DNA from: GCA-003244245 sp052390115
GTDB taxonomy: Bacteria > Actinomycetota > Actinomycetes > Mycobacteriales > Pseudonocardiaceae
NCBI GenBank assembly: GCA_052390115.1
Contig: JBQTHE010000023.1
Location: forward strand, 1 to 64,000
Direction: 5' to 3'
DNA length: 64,000 bases
The notes under the pieces were generated by a model. The model was not told the origin of the DNA. It saw only the letters and a program-made list of their open reading frames with translations, and searched no databases. The position numbers and the translations under genes are program-made. Positions 35,203 through 44,148 of this stretch are shown in pieces. Each line of letters opens with the position of its first letter. Position 1 is the first letter of the stretch.

Positions 35203-37430
35203 CCGGCAACCTGCCACCACCACGAGACGAACCCCCACCAGAACCATCAGCAGGGAAAGGTGCTCTGACCTCTCTGCCTGTCGCGGCCCCGACGCGCGAC
35301 ATGGCGCCGGCCGAGCCGGTCCACGACGGCGAACTTGTGAACGACCTGCCGCGCGCCGTACGGCGGGCGATTGTCCGCCGGTTCGTGACCTGGTGGGCGC
35401 GTTCTCGGTCCGTGCCGGCCGCGCTCAAATCCCGCCAAGCGCTGAGGCAGGCAGCCAAAGACATGATCATGTGGGTCGTGCGCTCGCCGTTTCGATTCGT
35501 CGGTGCGGTCAGCCGGGGGATCGTCGTCGCCGTACGCGGGTGGCGTCAGTGGGTCCGGGTGCACGACTACCGGGAGGCAGCCGAACAGTCCGAGAAGCTG
35601 GCGGACAAGTTCATCGAGATCCGCGCCTTGACGTTGTTCCGATGGAAAGTCACCGCAGCCGTGACGGTGGCCGGCGCGGTGGCGGTGATCGTCGTCGATC
35701 TCGGCTACGGCACCGGTGCCCTGTGGATCACAGCCTGGGCCGGCGCGGTCGCACTGGCGATCACCGGCCGACGCCAGGACGGCTCACCGGGTCGTAAAGC
35801 GGTGTTGGCCGGTCCGCGCACGCTCACTTGGACCATGGACCCGCAAGTGTTGGTCGACGCGTTCCGCGACGCGAAGCTGATCGGCAAGGACGAAAGCTTG
35901 CGCCTGGTCGAGCGCGCCGCGCGGGTAGGTGAGGGATGGGCGATCACCGTTGACCTGCCGGCCACCCGCAAGGCGGCCGATACGATCAAAAATCGGGATG
36001 CGCTCGCCTCCGCCCTGGCAGTCGATGAGGTCCAGCTCATCGTCGAACGGGTGCGCGGCAAGGGCGGCCATGCGGGACGGGTGTTTATGTGGGTGGCCGA
36101 CGAGGACCCCTACTCCGGTCCACCATTGCGAACGCCGTTGCTGGATGTGCAGTGCTGGGATGCGTGGCGGCCGGTGCCGTTTGGCCAGGACGCGCGGCAA
36201 CGCCGGATCGACCTTCCCTTGGTGTGGACATCGCTGCTCGTGGGAGCGATTCCGCGACAAGGCAAGACCTTCGCGATTCGCCTACCTGCCGCCGGGCTGA
36301 TCCTGGACCCGTACACACGACTGTATGTATTCGACGGCAAGGGCGGAAAGGACTGGGACGCCGCCGAAGCGGTCGCCTACCGGTTCGTGCGCGGCGACGA
36401 ACTCGAACATGCCTACACCGTGCGCGATCATCTCGTGGAACTCGTGGCAGAAGTCCAATCCCGGTTCGCCCGGATGGCCACATTAGACGATGAGATCTGC
36501 CCAGAATCGAAGATCACACCGGCCATTTCGCGCGATGTGAGCCTCGGAATGCCGATCACGGCAGTGATCATCGACGAGGTCCACGTGTTCCTAGAAAACC
36601 CCACACACGCACAGATCGGCGGCAAGAAAATCACGCTAGGCGACTACATCGCCGATCTGCTGACCTACCTGGTTCGCAAGGGGCCAGCGGCCGGAATCGT
36701 CGTCATCCTGGCCACCCAACGCCCGGACTCCAACACCATCCCCTCACGGCTGCGGGCGGTACTCGGGTCACGGTTCGCCCTGCGGGTGATGGACTGGCGG
36801 GACTCCAACATCGTGTTGGGCGAGCAGATGAACACGCGCGGATACGACGCCTCCACCCTGCTCCCGTCCCACAAGGGGGTAGGGATTCTGCGGCCGGACG
36901 GCGAGACCGACGCCGGGGCAGACGTGCTGGCGATGACGGTACGCACGTACTACATGCCAAACCCGCAGTGGCGGGAGGTCTGCGCACGCGGGCGGGCGTT
37001 GCGGGAGTCAGCCGGAACGCTCGCCGGTCACGCGGCCGGTGACGATCAGCGACAGGCGATCGACCCTGCCAGCGTGGTGAAGGCTCTCGGTACCGCAGCC
37101 ACCGTCGAGACGGAGGGGTGGAGTTCGGAGCGGTTACCCGAGTTGCCGGAACCCTTGGCATCCATTGTGGACCATCTCGGTGATGATCTCGGACCACACG
37201 GGCGGGAGTTCGTGCCCACGGCCGAGCTGACAGACGAACTGGACATGGAACCAAGCCTATTCGCTCGGCAAATGGGCGAGTTGGGGTGTCGGCCAACGCG
37301 CCAATACGTGCCAACCGACGACGGCGCGGCACGACGGGTGCGCGGCTATCTCACAGCAGACATCCGGGCAGCCATCGATCGAGCGGCGACCGACGAAACC
37401 GGCTCCGACGCAGCAACCGAAACAGACTGA
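35199..37430 (+). CDS. FtsK/SpoIIIE-type DNA translocase (TraB/TraSA family)
   Basis: The 743-residue protein is the conjugation motor of AICE-type elements, which pumps double-stranded DNA between hyphae. After a Pro-rich start come two membrane helices (VTAAVTVAGAVAVIVVDL and WITAWAGAVALAITG). The ATPase follows, with Walker A GAIPRQGKT, Walker B ITAVIIDEVHVF, and LATQRPDSNTIPSRLRA. A C-terminal winged-helix-like region (AELTDELDMEPSLFARQMGE) could recognise the transfer site. The ATG at 35199 overlaps the preceding stop; the open frame further upstream is a shadow of other genes. Confidence 0.88.
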   Translation: MTGNLPPPRDEPPPEPSAGKGALTSLPVAAPTRDMAPAEPVHDGELVNDLPRAVRRAIVRRFVTWWARSRSVPAALKSRQALRQAAKDMIMWVVRSPFRFVGAVSRGIVVAVRGWRQWVRVHDYREAAEQSEKLADKFIEIRALTLFRWKVTAAVTVAGAVAVIVVDLGYGTGALWITAWAGAVALAITGRRQDGSPGRKAVLAGPRTLTWTMDPQVLVDAFRDAKLIGKDESLRLVERAARVGEGWAITVDLPATRKAADTIKNRDALASALAVDEVQLIVERVRGKGGHAGRVFMWVADEDPYSGPPLRTPLLDVQCWDAWRPVPFGQDARQRRIDLPLVWTSLLVGAIPRQGKTFAIRLPAAGLILDPYTRLYVFDGKGGKDWDAAEAVAYRFVRGDELEHAYTVRDHLVELVAEVQSRFARMATLDDEICPESKITPAISRDVSLGMPITAVIIDEVHVFLENPTHAQIGGKKITLGDYIADLLTYLVRKGPAAGIVVILATQRPDSNTIPSRLRAVLGSRFALRVMDWRDSNIVLGEQMNTRGYDASTLLPSHKGVGILRPDGETDAGADVLAMTVRTYYMPNPQWREVCARGRALRESAGTLAGHAAGDDQRQAIDPASVVKALGTAATVETEGWSSERLPELPEPLASIVDHLGDDLGPHGREFVPTAELTDELDMEPSLFARQMGELGCRPTRQYVPTDDGAARRVRGYLTADIRAAIDRAATDETGSDAATETD

Positions 37431-37463
37431 TTCGTCGGCCGGAAAGCCCACCAGCCACCCTAG

Positions 37464-37859
37464 TTGTCCCTGAGGAAAGGAACACATCTGACAGACAAGC
37501 CACACCACTCAAAACAACGACTCAGCACCACCACGGCACGAAGGAGCGCTGAGCATGCACGACCAACCGCGACAACACCAAATATCGACGCCACCGACCC
37601 ACCCAGATCGCTGCCACCCTCGCGAAGGCAGCCGGTCCGGACTGCACAAGAGCTGCCGCCGAGCATCACCGACCCCGCGACCCTGGAGCGCGCCGCCGCG
37701 GTACTCGCCGAGCACGTCCGCGCCGTCATCGACTCGTTCCCGCCGCTGACCCCCGAGCAGCGGGACCGCCTCGCCGCTCTGCTGCGCACCCCCGGCAACC
37801 GGAAGGCGACCCCGCGGCATGACGAACCCCCGCACCGGGCCGGTTGCGGGAGTTCCTGA
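37464..37859 (+). CDS. Small island protein, paralogue of the ORF at 29424
   Basis: The 131-residue frame contains SLPPSRRQPVRTAQ and TDPATLERAAAVLAEHVRAV plus IDSFPPLTPEQRDRLAALL, nearly identical to the minus-strand protein at 29424-29738. The helical C-terminal half has convincing codon use. The N-terminal half is less certain and the true start could be further in. It follows the FtsK gene on the same strand. Confidence 0.5.
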   Translation: MSLRKGTHLTDKPHHSKQRLSTTTARRSAEHARPTATTPNIDATDPPRSLPPSRRQPVRTAQELPPSITDPATLERAAAVLAEHVRAVIDSFPPLTPEQRDRLAALLRTPGNRKATPRHDEPPHRAGCGSS

Positions 37860-38082
37860 GTCCATCGAGCACCACGACGACTCGCTCGCCATACCCTGGC
37901 GTGGGAACCGACCACCCAAATGTCACAGCTACGCCGACACCGCGTCCCGGCGCTGTGAGCCGCTGGCCGATGGTCGGCGTGACCGGCTGGACCCGCCGCA
38001 CCCAGGGCCGGTCACCCGCCGGGAGCACGGCCGGTACGACGAGTATCGCGATGTCCCGTCCCCCCGTGTCGAGAGTCGTTGA
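37819..38082 (+). CDS. Possible small island protein
   Basis: An 87-residue frame contains LAIPWRGNRPPKCHSYADTA and ERLDPP-like Pro/Arg segments. It overlaps the end of the previous ORF by 41 bases. Proteins with PWRGNRPPKC are found in actinomycete elements as I recall, but evidence here is limited. The remaining gap to 38297 shows no further gene, only short dyads before the integrase 3' end. Confidence 0.35.
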   Translation: MTNPRTGPVAGVPESIEHHDDSLAIPWRGNRPPKCHSYADTASRRCEPLADGRRDRLDPPHPGPVTRREHGRYDEYRDVPSPRVESR

Positions 38083-38297
38083 CGTGACCTGTGTACCCGA
38101 GTTGGGCCGGCTGGGACAGCCTTAGCACCCCGTCCCAGACCTCGCTTCGATGAGCTTTCCGCAGGGCAACAACCATCGAAACCTGTCCCACCTCATCTGG
38201 CCCACACAGGTCCTGCGGGACACGTGGGACGCCTCGCAGTAGAAAAACCTTGGTTGTTACGTGTGTGCGGCCGTGCGGCAAGTCATGGGTTTCTCGA

Positions 38298-39713
38298 TCA
38301 CGCCTGTTGCGCTTTCGGTTCGATTCGGACGGTGGCCGGATCGAACCCCGGCCCCGGGCGCGTAATGGGCAACACGGTGACCGTCATCAGGCAATCGAGC
38401 ACGGCACGGCGCCGGCCGATATCCAGCCCGGCCCACACTGCGTCCGGGTCCGGGGCATCCACGATCCCAGCCAGTGGGCTGCTGGAGGTCGCCGCAGCGA
38501 TCTCGGCTTCGACGCGTTCCAGGCGTGCCGTGGCACGGCTGCGGGCAATCTGCGCCTCAGCCCGGGTCAACTCACCCTCGCCGAGCATCTCGGCGATCTC
38601 GGTCAGCCGGGCCCGGGCGGCGTTGGCGGTGGCGCGCAGCGCGGACAGGTCCACCTCCGGGGCGGCGGGGCGCAACAACCCGACAGCGTCCGGACGGGAC
38701 AGCCGCTCCACGATGACCGCCTCAATATAGGCATCCAGCGGCCCGGCTTTTCGCACCACGTGACCGGTGGTGCCGCGCTCACCGGGACAGCGGTAGCACG
38801 GGATACCCCGCCCGGCCGTGGACACCCGCAGCGAGGGCCGCCCACACCCGGCGCAGCGGTAGATCCCCGACCCCAACCACTTCACCCGCGCGTCAGAAGG
38901 ACTGGTACGCCGGGCCGGGTCGGTCAGGATCGCCACCACCGCCCGCCACTGCTCCTCGGGCACGATCGCGGGCCAGTTCGCCGGGCCGATCACCTGCCCC
39001 TGGTGCTGCCGCAATCCGGCGTTGCGGGCCTTGAGCACCAGCGCCCGCACCGCGTGCGCGTCCCACGCCCGAGCTTTCATACTGGTGGTCAGCCCGGTCG
39101 CGGTCAGGTCCCGCGCCACCGACCGCAGCGACGCACCCGCCAGCACCGACTCCACAGCGTCGCGCACCGCAGCGGCCTCGGGCTCCCGCACCGTCACCCC
39201 ATCGTCCTCGTAACCGAACGGTCGCGGACCACCCGAGCGGCGACCGGCCCGCGCGCGCTGCAACGCCGCCGCCGCCACCCGCTCCCCACGGTGCTCGCTC
39301 TCATACCGGGCCAGGGTGCCCAGCGTGCGGGCCAGCATCCGCCCAGACGGACTCGACAGGTCCAACGGCCCAGCCGTCGCGGTGTGCGTCGGGACGTCCC
39401 GGCCGTCGTTGCACGCCGAGATGTAGTCCTCCAGCTCGATCGGGGAGCGGTGCAACCGGTCTGTGTGCCAGGCCAGCACAGCGTTAATGCGCCCGGCCCG
39501 GATCGCGTCGAGCATCGCCCGGTACCGCGGGCGCGGCTTGCCCGAGTAGGCGGACAAGTCGTTGTCGCTGAACACTTCGGCCACGATCCAGCCCAGCCGC
39601 TCGGCCAACGCCCGACAGTCAGCCTCCTGGCGCTCGACGCCCAGCCCGGCACCGGTCTTGTCGTTGCTGATCCGCGCGTAGATCGCGGCGATACGAGGGG
39701 CTTCTTCCGTCAT
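38298..39713 (-). CDS. Large serine recombinase (site-specific integrase)
   Basis: The 471-residue protein has an N-terminal resolvase domain with catalytic serine in AAIYARISNDK and VLAWHTDRLHRS. Next comes a recombinase domain (GGPRPFGYEDDG, ARAWDAHAVRALVLKARN), a zinc-ribbon region (YRCAGCGRPSLRV, CYRCPGE), and a coiled-coil end. Such integrases join attP and attB without needing a tRNA target. The start lies 30 bases from the proposed right junction at 39743, the usual position of an integrase gene next to its att site. Confidence 0.9.
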   Translation of the reverse strand: MTEEAPRIAAIYARISNDKTGAGLGVERQEADCRALAERLGWIVAEVFSDNDLSAYSGKPRPRYRAMLDAIRAGRINAVLAWHTDRLHRSPIELEDYISACNDGRDVPTHTATAGPLDLSSPSGRMLARTLGTLARYESEHRGERVAAAALQRARAGRRSGGPRPFGYEDDGVTVREPEAAAVRDAVESVLAGASLRSVARDLTATGLTTSMKARAWDAHAVRALVLKARNAGLRQHQGQVIGPANWPAIVPEEQWRAVVAILTDPARRTSPSDARVKWLGSGIYRCAGCGRPSLRVSTAGRGIPCYRCPGERGTTGHVVRKAGPLDAYIEAVIVERLSRPDAVGLLRPAAPEVDLSALRATANAARARLTEIAEMLGEGELTRAEAQIARSRATARLERVEAEIAAATSSSPLAGIVDAPDPDAVWAGLDIGRRRAVLDCLMTVTVLPITRPGPGFDPATVRIEPKAQQA

Positions 39714-39720
39714 ACCGAGA

Positions 39721-39746
39721 GTGTGTCACATGTCAACTCTTCTCCA
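39721..39746. other. Proposed right attachment junction
   Basis: The HNH frame is native up to the TGGA at 39746-39743 on the minus strand. It then runs into six foreign codons and a stop at 39726. GTGTGT at 39721-39726 mirrors ACACAC at 25072-25077 near the left junction. The shared core is only four bases, so the precise crossover is inferred. Confidence 0.55.
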
Positions 39747-41483
39747 CCGGAACACGCCGGGCGCGGGCTGTTGCAGCGCCCAGCCCCCCTCGCCTTTCAA
39801 TCGATGGTCGTGTCGGCACGCGTCGCCCAGATTCGGTCCGATAGTGGCCCCGCCTTTGGCGTGGTCGTGGGTATGGTCTTTATCTGCGGTGTGGGCGGGA
39901 GCGCGGCAACCGATCATGGTGCAGTACCGGTCGCGGATCTCCAGGTAGCGGCGCAGCGCGGCGCCGGGGGCTCGCCGGTCGGCGTCAGCGTCAGCGTCAT
40001 GCCGGCCCTCGTTGGGGATGTCGTGGGCGAGCTGGTGTGCCAAGTCAGCGACCACCCCGGCCCAGCCGCCCAGCGTGGTGGGATGGGCGGCCAGGTCGCG
40101 CAGCGCGGTCGAGGTCACCTGTAGTTCTACGATGGCCCGGCACGCCGCGGAGCGGGTCAGGGTGCCGAGGGGCCGGGCGCGGGTGATCCCGCAGTGGGTC
40201 AGTTGCCCGGGGGCGTCGGTGATCGCGAAGCGCCATTGGGCGCTGCCCAGGGTGGTGGCCAGGTCGCGGGCCAGTTCGGCGTGCACGAACCCCCACCCAG
40301 CCAACTCGGCCGGGTACTGGTCGAGGCCCAGCAGGGTGGACAACCGCACCCGCAACTCCAACCCGGCCCGCACTGTGGTGCGGGCCGGCCGGGTGGTGGG
40401 GGCAGCCGACGCCGGGGACCTGCATTCGCCGGCCTCCTCGCCGCCGGCACCGTCACCCTCGGGTACCACGTCCGCGGGCGCCACGTCCTCGGACCCAACG
40501 CCCGCAGGCTTGTCGTCGGCGGACTCGTTGTCGCCACCCTCAGCGACCTGCTCGCCTCCGTCGGGCTCTCGATCGTCGGGTCCGCCGCTGTCCGGTCCCT
40601 CAGTGTCGGGTCCGCTGTCGTCGTTGTCCTCGCCGCCGCCGTCGCTGTCGGGTTGGTCGGCGTTCGGAGCGGGCGCGGTGGTGAGGAGCTCGATAATGGC
40701 GGTGTCGCCCAGCCCGGTGTAACTGCCATCGGTCATCCCGAGGAACAAGTCCGCGCGAATATGGTCTATGGGACGGGCGTCACCGGCACGTTTCACGGCT
40801 TTGGCGAGCGTGTCGATGTGCCCGCTGGCCGCAGCCACCCGATTCAATGGAAGATTGTAACCGGATAGGTTCGCTGACCCGTCCGGATTGCGGTAGCCGA
40901 CCACCTTGCGGTCGGCCAGAGCCTGTTCGTAGCGCCGCCGGGCCCACTCGGGATCGATGGCGATGGCCATCTTTTTGATTTGCTCGATCAGCTGCCCGGT
41001 GGTCAACTTCGGCGCCCGCGGCAGCAGCGCGGCGCATACCGCTCGAGCCTGTTCGGGCGACAGCTCGATGGTCCATTCCGAGAACACCCGGGCCCGCGGC
41101 TCGTCCAGTGCACCGGCGTCCATCGCGGCGTGCACCTGCGGTAACCGGGTCACCAGGTCATGGGCCAGCCAGAACTGCGCCTGCCCAGCGCGGCGGGTCA
41201 ACACCAGGGCGGCGCGGATCTCGTCAGCGGAGAACTCATCGGGCAGCACCCTTCGAGTCAGGTCGCCCTCGGGTACCAGGCCACACACCCCGACTTCGGC
41301 CATCGCGGCCATCACCCGGGCCCGTTCGTGATTGGCTTGGCGGTACTGGGACTTCAGGACTTCCACACAATCGAAGCCTGACAACCGGGACAGCTCCAGA
41401 CCCGCCAGAACACGCGCTAACTCCGGACCCGGAGCAATACCCGCCAGGTCCTCCGGAATCAGCTGCCGAACGCTCACGAACAT
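39726..41483 (-). CDS. DUF222 / HNH endonuclease, 3' end replaced
   Basis: The 585-residue protein has an N-terminal DUF222 domain (LARVLAGLELSRLSGFDCVE onward), an acidic low-complexity linker (many Asp/Gly/Glu, about residues 255-345), and a C-terminal HNH nuclease motif (DHTHDHAKGG, CRHDHRLK). It is of the 13E12-repeat type. It stops abruptly after PGVFRW with the foreign RRVDM. The expected WTSRLGHTY tail lies 14.7 kb away at 24832-25053. The HNH domain itself is intact. I start at the ATG at 41483, where the conserved region begins. Confidence 0.85.
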   Translation of the reverse strand: MFVSVRQLIPEDLAGIAPGPELARVLAGLELSRLSGFDCVEVLKSQYRQANHERARVMAAMAEVGVCGLVPEGDLTRRVLPDEFSADEIRAALVLTRRAGQAQFWLAHDLVTRLPQVHAAMDAGALDEPRARVFSEWTIELSPEQARAVCAALLPRAPKLTTGQLIEQIKKMAIAIDPEWARRRYEQALADRKVVGYRNPDGSANLSGYNLPLNRVAAASGHIDTLAKAVKRAGDARPIDHIRADLFLGMTDGSYTGLGDTAIIELLTTAPAPNADQPDSDGGGEDNDDSGPDTEGPDSGGPDDREPDGGEQVAEGGDNESADDKPAGVGSEDVAPADVVPEGDGAGGEEAGECRSPASAAPTTRPARTTVRAGLELRVRLSTLLGLDQYPAELAGWGFVHAELARDLATTLGSAQWRFAITDAPGQLTHCGITRARPLGTLTRSAACRAIVELQVTSTALRDLAAHPTTLGGWAGVVADLAHQLAHDIPNEGRHDADADADRRAPGAALRRYLEIRDRYCTMIGCRAPAHTADKDHTHDHAKGGATIGPNLGDACRHDHRLKGEGGWALQQPAPGVFRWRRVDM

Positions 41484-41659
41484 CACGCTACAACGCCGCA
41501 CCGACAAAACTGGGGCCGCCAGCGCGGCGAGCTCACAATCCGTCTCCATGAATTCCCGCTATGAGCTGAACAGGTTCGTTCGGCCAGCCGGAACATCCGG
41601 ATCGCCCCGACACCATGTCTTTGTGGGTGACCGTTGCGGTCAGCACCCGCTCATTACGG

Positions 41660-43399
41660 CTATTGGGCGTGGGCTTCGAGCGCCAGTGCGTCGCGGAGCC
41701 GGGGTGCGTTCATCAAGCCTGCCGTTGGTCGCCCGGCGCGCTGGGCTTGCAGGAGGGTGGCTTCGACGTCGTCGATAGTGCTGCGCAGTTCGGCGAGGAC
41801 GGTGCGATCGCTGGAGGCGGCGGCTTGCCGCGGGCTCAGATCACCGATCACGCCAGGAGTGTCGAGCCAGCTTGCTTCGGCGTCGTGGCTCATCCGGTCC
41901 GCAGCGTCGCCCACCTCGGCAGCGGATCCGACGTCGAGAAGGTAGCTCTCCAGGATGGCGGTCCGGGCCTCGCGGCCGCCGGGGTCCTGGCTGAGGCGCT
42001 CGGCGTGCCGATCGAGTTCGACCGCGTCCGGGGCGAGGTCGCGCAGGTGGGTCTCGAGTTCGGCCAGCCGCGCTGGCGAGTTCGCGCTTACCGTGAAGTC
42101 GTCGCCGGCACGGTGGATCTGGCCGAGGCTCAGCACCCGACCATCAGGCAAGTTCCGGTGCCAGGCGACCAGCTCGTTGCCGGTCTGGGTCAGCCGCTGG
42201 ACGAGGCGGTCGAAGGTTTCTTGCGCGCGGGGTACCTGGTAGGTGACGTTGCAGTCGTACAGATCGTCGCCGTCACTGTTGCGAAGCTGGATGGGGGGCT
42301 CGGGAGCGAAGAAGTCCGCGAACTGCTCGATCGAGGGATCTGATGCGAGCAGGCTGACCAGCTCGCGGCGGCGGTGGCGGGGGACGTGGACGGGCAGCGC
42401 GAGCATGCAAGGCACGGTGCCGTCGTGCAGCAGCCGGCCGCAGAACAACTCCAGCCGCTGGGCAGATTGCGAGAACAGCTTGTCGACCAGGTGGATCGGG
42501 TCCCCATCCGGCAGCGCGCGCAGCGTGACGCTGGTGTCCCGCGCAATGTCGAGTGCCTCGTAGAGCGTGACCGGGATCCGCCGCCAGGCTTCGATGAGGT
42601 CGCGTTCATCTGGGCGCAGCCAGTGACCTCGGGCGGCGAGGAACCGCTCCACCAGACCGCCCTGGAACAGGGCGAGATCCAAAAAGAACATCGCGCACCG
42701 CTGCGCGTCCTCGGTGCGGTCGATCAGTGGGGTGATCATCTCGAGGCAGGGAGCGCGCTCAGCGTAGGTGCCCAACAGCGCGTAGACGAGCGGGGCTCGG
42801 GCGGTCAGGGCAGGTGGTGCGTCGCGCCGGCAGCAGAACTTGAACTTGCGGCCCGACCCGCACGGGCACGGGCTGTTGCGCCCGACATCGCTGGCCGTCG
42901 CGGTCGTGGCCATGGCGTCGCTCAGCCCCGGTCGCAGCGGGCTGGGAAGTTCGGCCCGCCGCAGGTACCTGTCCGCGGTGAGGTAATCGCCACGCGCCGC
43001 GGCGTACTGGGCGGCATCATGCAAGGCCGGCTCCAGAGCGGGGCGCACGATGAGCGCCTCGTCGATCAGCTCGCAGGCGGTTGCGGAGTCCCCGGCGCCT
43101 TCGGCTGCGCGTGCGCTCAGCAGCGCGACCGCGGCCTTGGCCTCCCTGCCGCGAGCCTGCGACCGCAGTGCCGCAAGCTGCGGCCCAACCGCACCGCCGT
43201 GTGCTGTGTGGCACTCGATCCGGCCGGACAGCGAGCTCAGCGCGTTATCCGTGGCCGAGGCCAGTGCATCGAGCAGGAACCGGATCTGGTCCCCATCCAG
43301 CGACTCCTCGGCGGTGAGCATTCCTGCGACGGTCTCGATGTCGATGAGCAGGTCATTCTCGGCGGGCACCTGTGCAGGGTAGTCGACCGAGGTGGGCAC
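41660..43399 (-). CDS. SEC-C motif protein of unknown function
   Basis: The 579-residue protein has a helical, TPR-like N-terminal region, then a SEC-C zinc motif (RNSPCPCGSGRKFKFCCRR, residues about 173-192). A long C-terminal domain of about 380 residues has no recognisable family. SEC-C ends bind zinc and help SecA and other proteins contact partners. No signal peptide or membrane helix is seen. It is divergent from the response regulator, with about 60 bases between. Function unknown. Confidence 0.7.
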   Translation of the reverse strand: MPTSVDYPAQVPAENDLLIDIETVAGMLTAEESLDGDQIRFLLDALASATDNALSSLSGRIECHTAHGGAVGPQLAALRSQARGREAKAAVALLSARAAEGAGDSATACELIDEALIVRPALEPALHDAAQYAAARGDYLTADRYLRRAELPSPLRPGLSDAMATTATASDVGRNSPCPCGSGRKFKFCCRRDAPPALTARAPLVYALLGTYAERAPCLEMITPLIDRTEDAQRCAMFFLDLALFQGGLVERFLAARGHWLRPDERDLIEAWRRIPVTLYEALDIARDTSVTLRALPDGDPIHLVDKLFSQSAQRLELFCGRLLHDGTVPCMLALPVHVPRHRRRELVSLLASDPSIEQFADFFAPEPPIQLRNSDGDDLYDCNVTYQVPRAQETFDRLVQRLTQTGNELVAWHRNLPDGRVLSLGQIHRAGDDFTVSANSPARLAELETHLRDLAPDAVELDRHAERLSQDPGGREARTAILESYLLDVGSAAEVGDAADRMSHDAEASWLDTPGVIGDLSPRQAAASSDRTVLAELRSTIDDVEATLLQAQRAGRPTAGLMNAPRLRDALALEAHAQ

Positions 43400-43458
43400 G
43401 CGCTCTCCGCGGCGTTGGCGTCGTGATCTCGGGGACAGCTAGGGGCATGCTGGGTGCT

Positions 43459-44148
43459 ATGAGTCCGCGGGTGTTGGTGGTCGACGACGAGCCCGGGGTT
43501 CGGCGCGCGCTGGAGCGGGGGCTGCGTGCCGAAGGGATGCAGGTCGTCACCGCAACCGACGGGCCCAGCGGGCTACGCGCGGCACTGACCGGCAGTTTCG
43601 ATGCGGTACTGCTGGACATCATGCTGCCGGGCCTGTCTGGCTACCGGGTGCTGGAGCGGTTGCGGGGGGCTGGGGTGGCCACCCCCGTGCTGCTCGTCTC
43701 GGCCAAGGACGGCGAGATCGACCAGGCCGACGGGCTGGACCTCGGCGCTGACGGCTACCTGGTCAAGCCGTTCTCCTTCGTCGTGCTGGTCGCCCAGCTG
43801 CGCGCCGTGCTGCGCCGGCACGCCGACCAGCGCCGGGAGACAGTGCTCACCCTGGGAGACCTGGTGATCGACCCGGCGCGGCGGCGGGTGAGCTGGGCCG
43901 GGCAGCCGGTGGCGCTGTCACCGCGAGAGTTCGCGGTGCTGGTGGCGCTGGCCCGCCGGGCCGGCAGCGTGGTGAGCAAGGACGAGCTGCTGCGCGCGGT
44001 GTGGGGCGATGAGCAGGCCGCCAGCCGCAACGCCGTGGAGGTCTACGTCGGCTACCTGCGCCGCAAATTGGACGCGGTGGGGGCCGGTGCTGTGCTGCAG
44101 ACAGTGCGCGGGCACGGCTACGCAGTCGGTGTACTGGACGACCCGTGA
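43459..44148 (+). CDS. Two-component response regulator, OmpR/PhoB type
   Basis: The 229-residue protein has a receiver domain with the acidic pair D9-D10, phospho-acceptor D53 (LLDIMLPG) and LVKPF. A winged-helix DNA-binding domain follows, with LSPREFAVLVALARRAGSVV and VEVYVGYLRRKLD. I chose the ATG at 43459; another at 43447 would add four residues. The stop overlaps the kinase GTG start (44145), so the pair is translated together. Confidence 0.92.
   Translation: MSPRVLVVDDEPGVRRALERGLRAEGMQVVTATDGPSGLRAALTGSFDAVLLDIMLPGLSGYRVLERLRGAGVATPVLLVSAKDGEIDQADGLDLGADGYLVKPFSFVVLVAQLRAVLRRHADQRRETVLTLGDLVIDPARRRVSWAGQPVALSPREFAVLVALARRAGSVVSKDELLRAVWGDEQAASRNAVEVYVGYLRRKLDAVGAGAVLQTVRGHGYAVGVLDDP

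Larger units (their letters stand above)
25050..39746. mobile_element. AICE-like integrative element inserted in a DUF222/HNH gene
   Basis: The proposed limits are the TCCA at 25050-25053 and the TCCA at 39743-39746 (TGGA on the minus strand), about 14.7 kb. Inside are IS remnants, a cysteine hydrolase, small accessory genes, an SDR/XRE pair, a conjugation module with an FtsK/TraB ATPase, and a large serine integrase whose start is 30 bases from the right limit. Element ends carry ACACAC (25072-25077) and GTGTGT (39721-39726), inverted at similar distances from the core as expected for a serine-integrase attP. Removing the element restores one HNH frame. No replication protein was recognised. 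Confidence 0.7.

Noticed and set aside
38250..40124. A 624-codon plus-strand ORF
   Set aside because: It is the antisense shadow of the integrase and HNH genes; composition is Arg/Gly/His-rich with no family features.
39700..41700. A tRNA gene as the integration site
   Set aside because: No tRNA-like T-loop or cloverleaf was seen near either junction, and the integrase is a serine type that does not need one.
42374..43426. A 350-codon plus-strand ORF opposite the SEC-C gene
   Set aside because: The minus-strand frame has a clear SEC-C motif and normal codon use; the plus frame has no motif.
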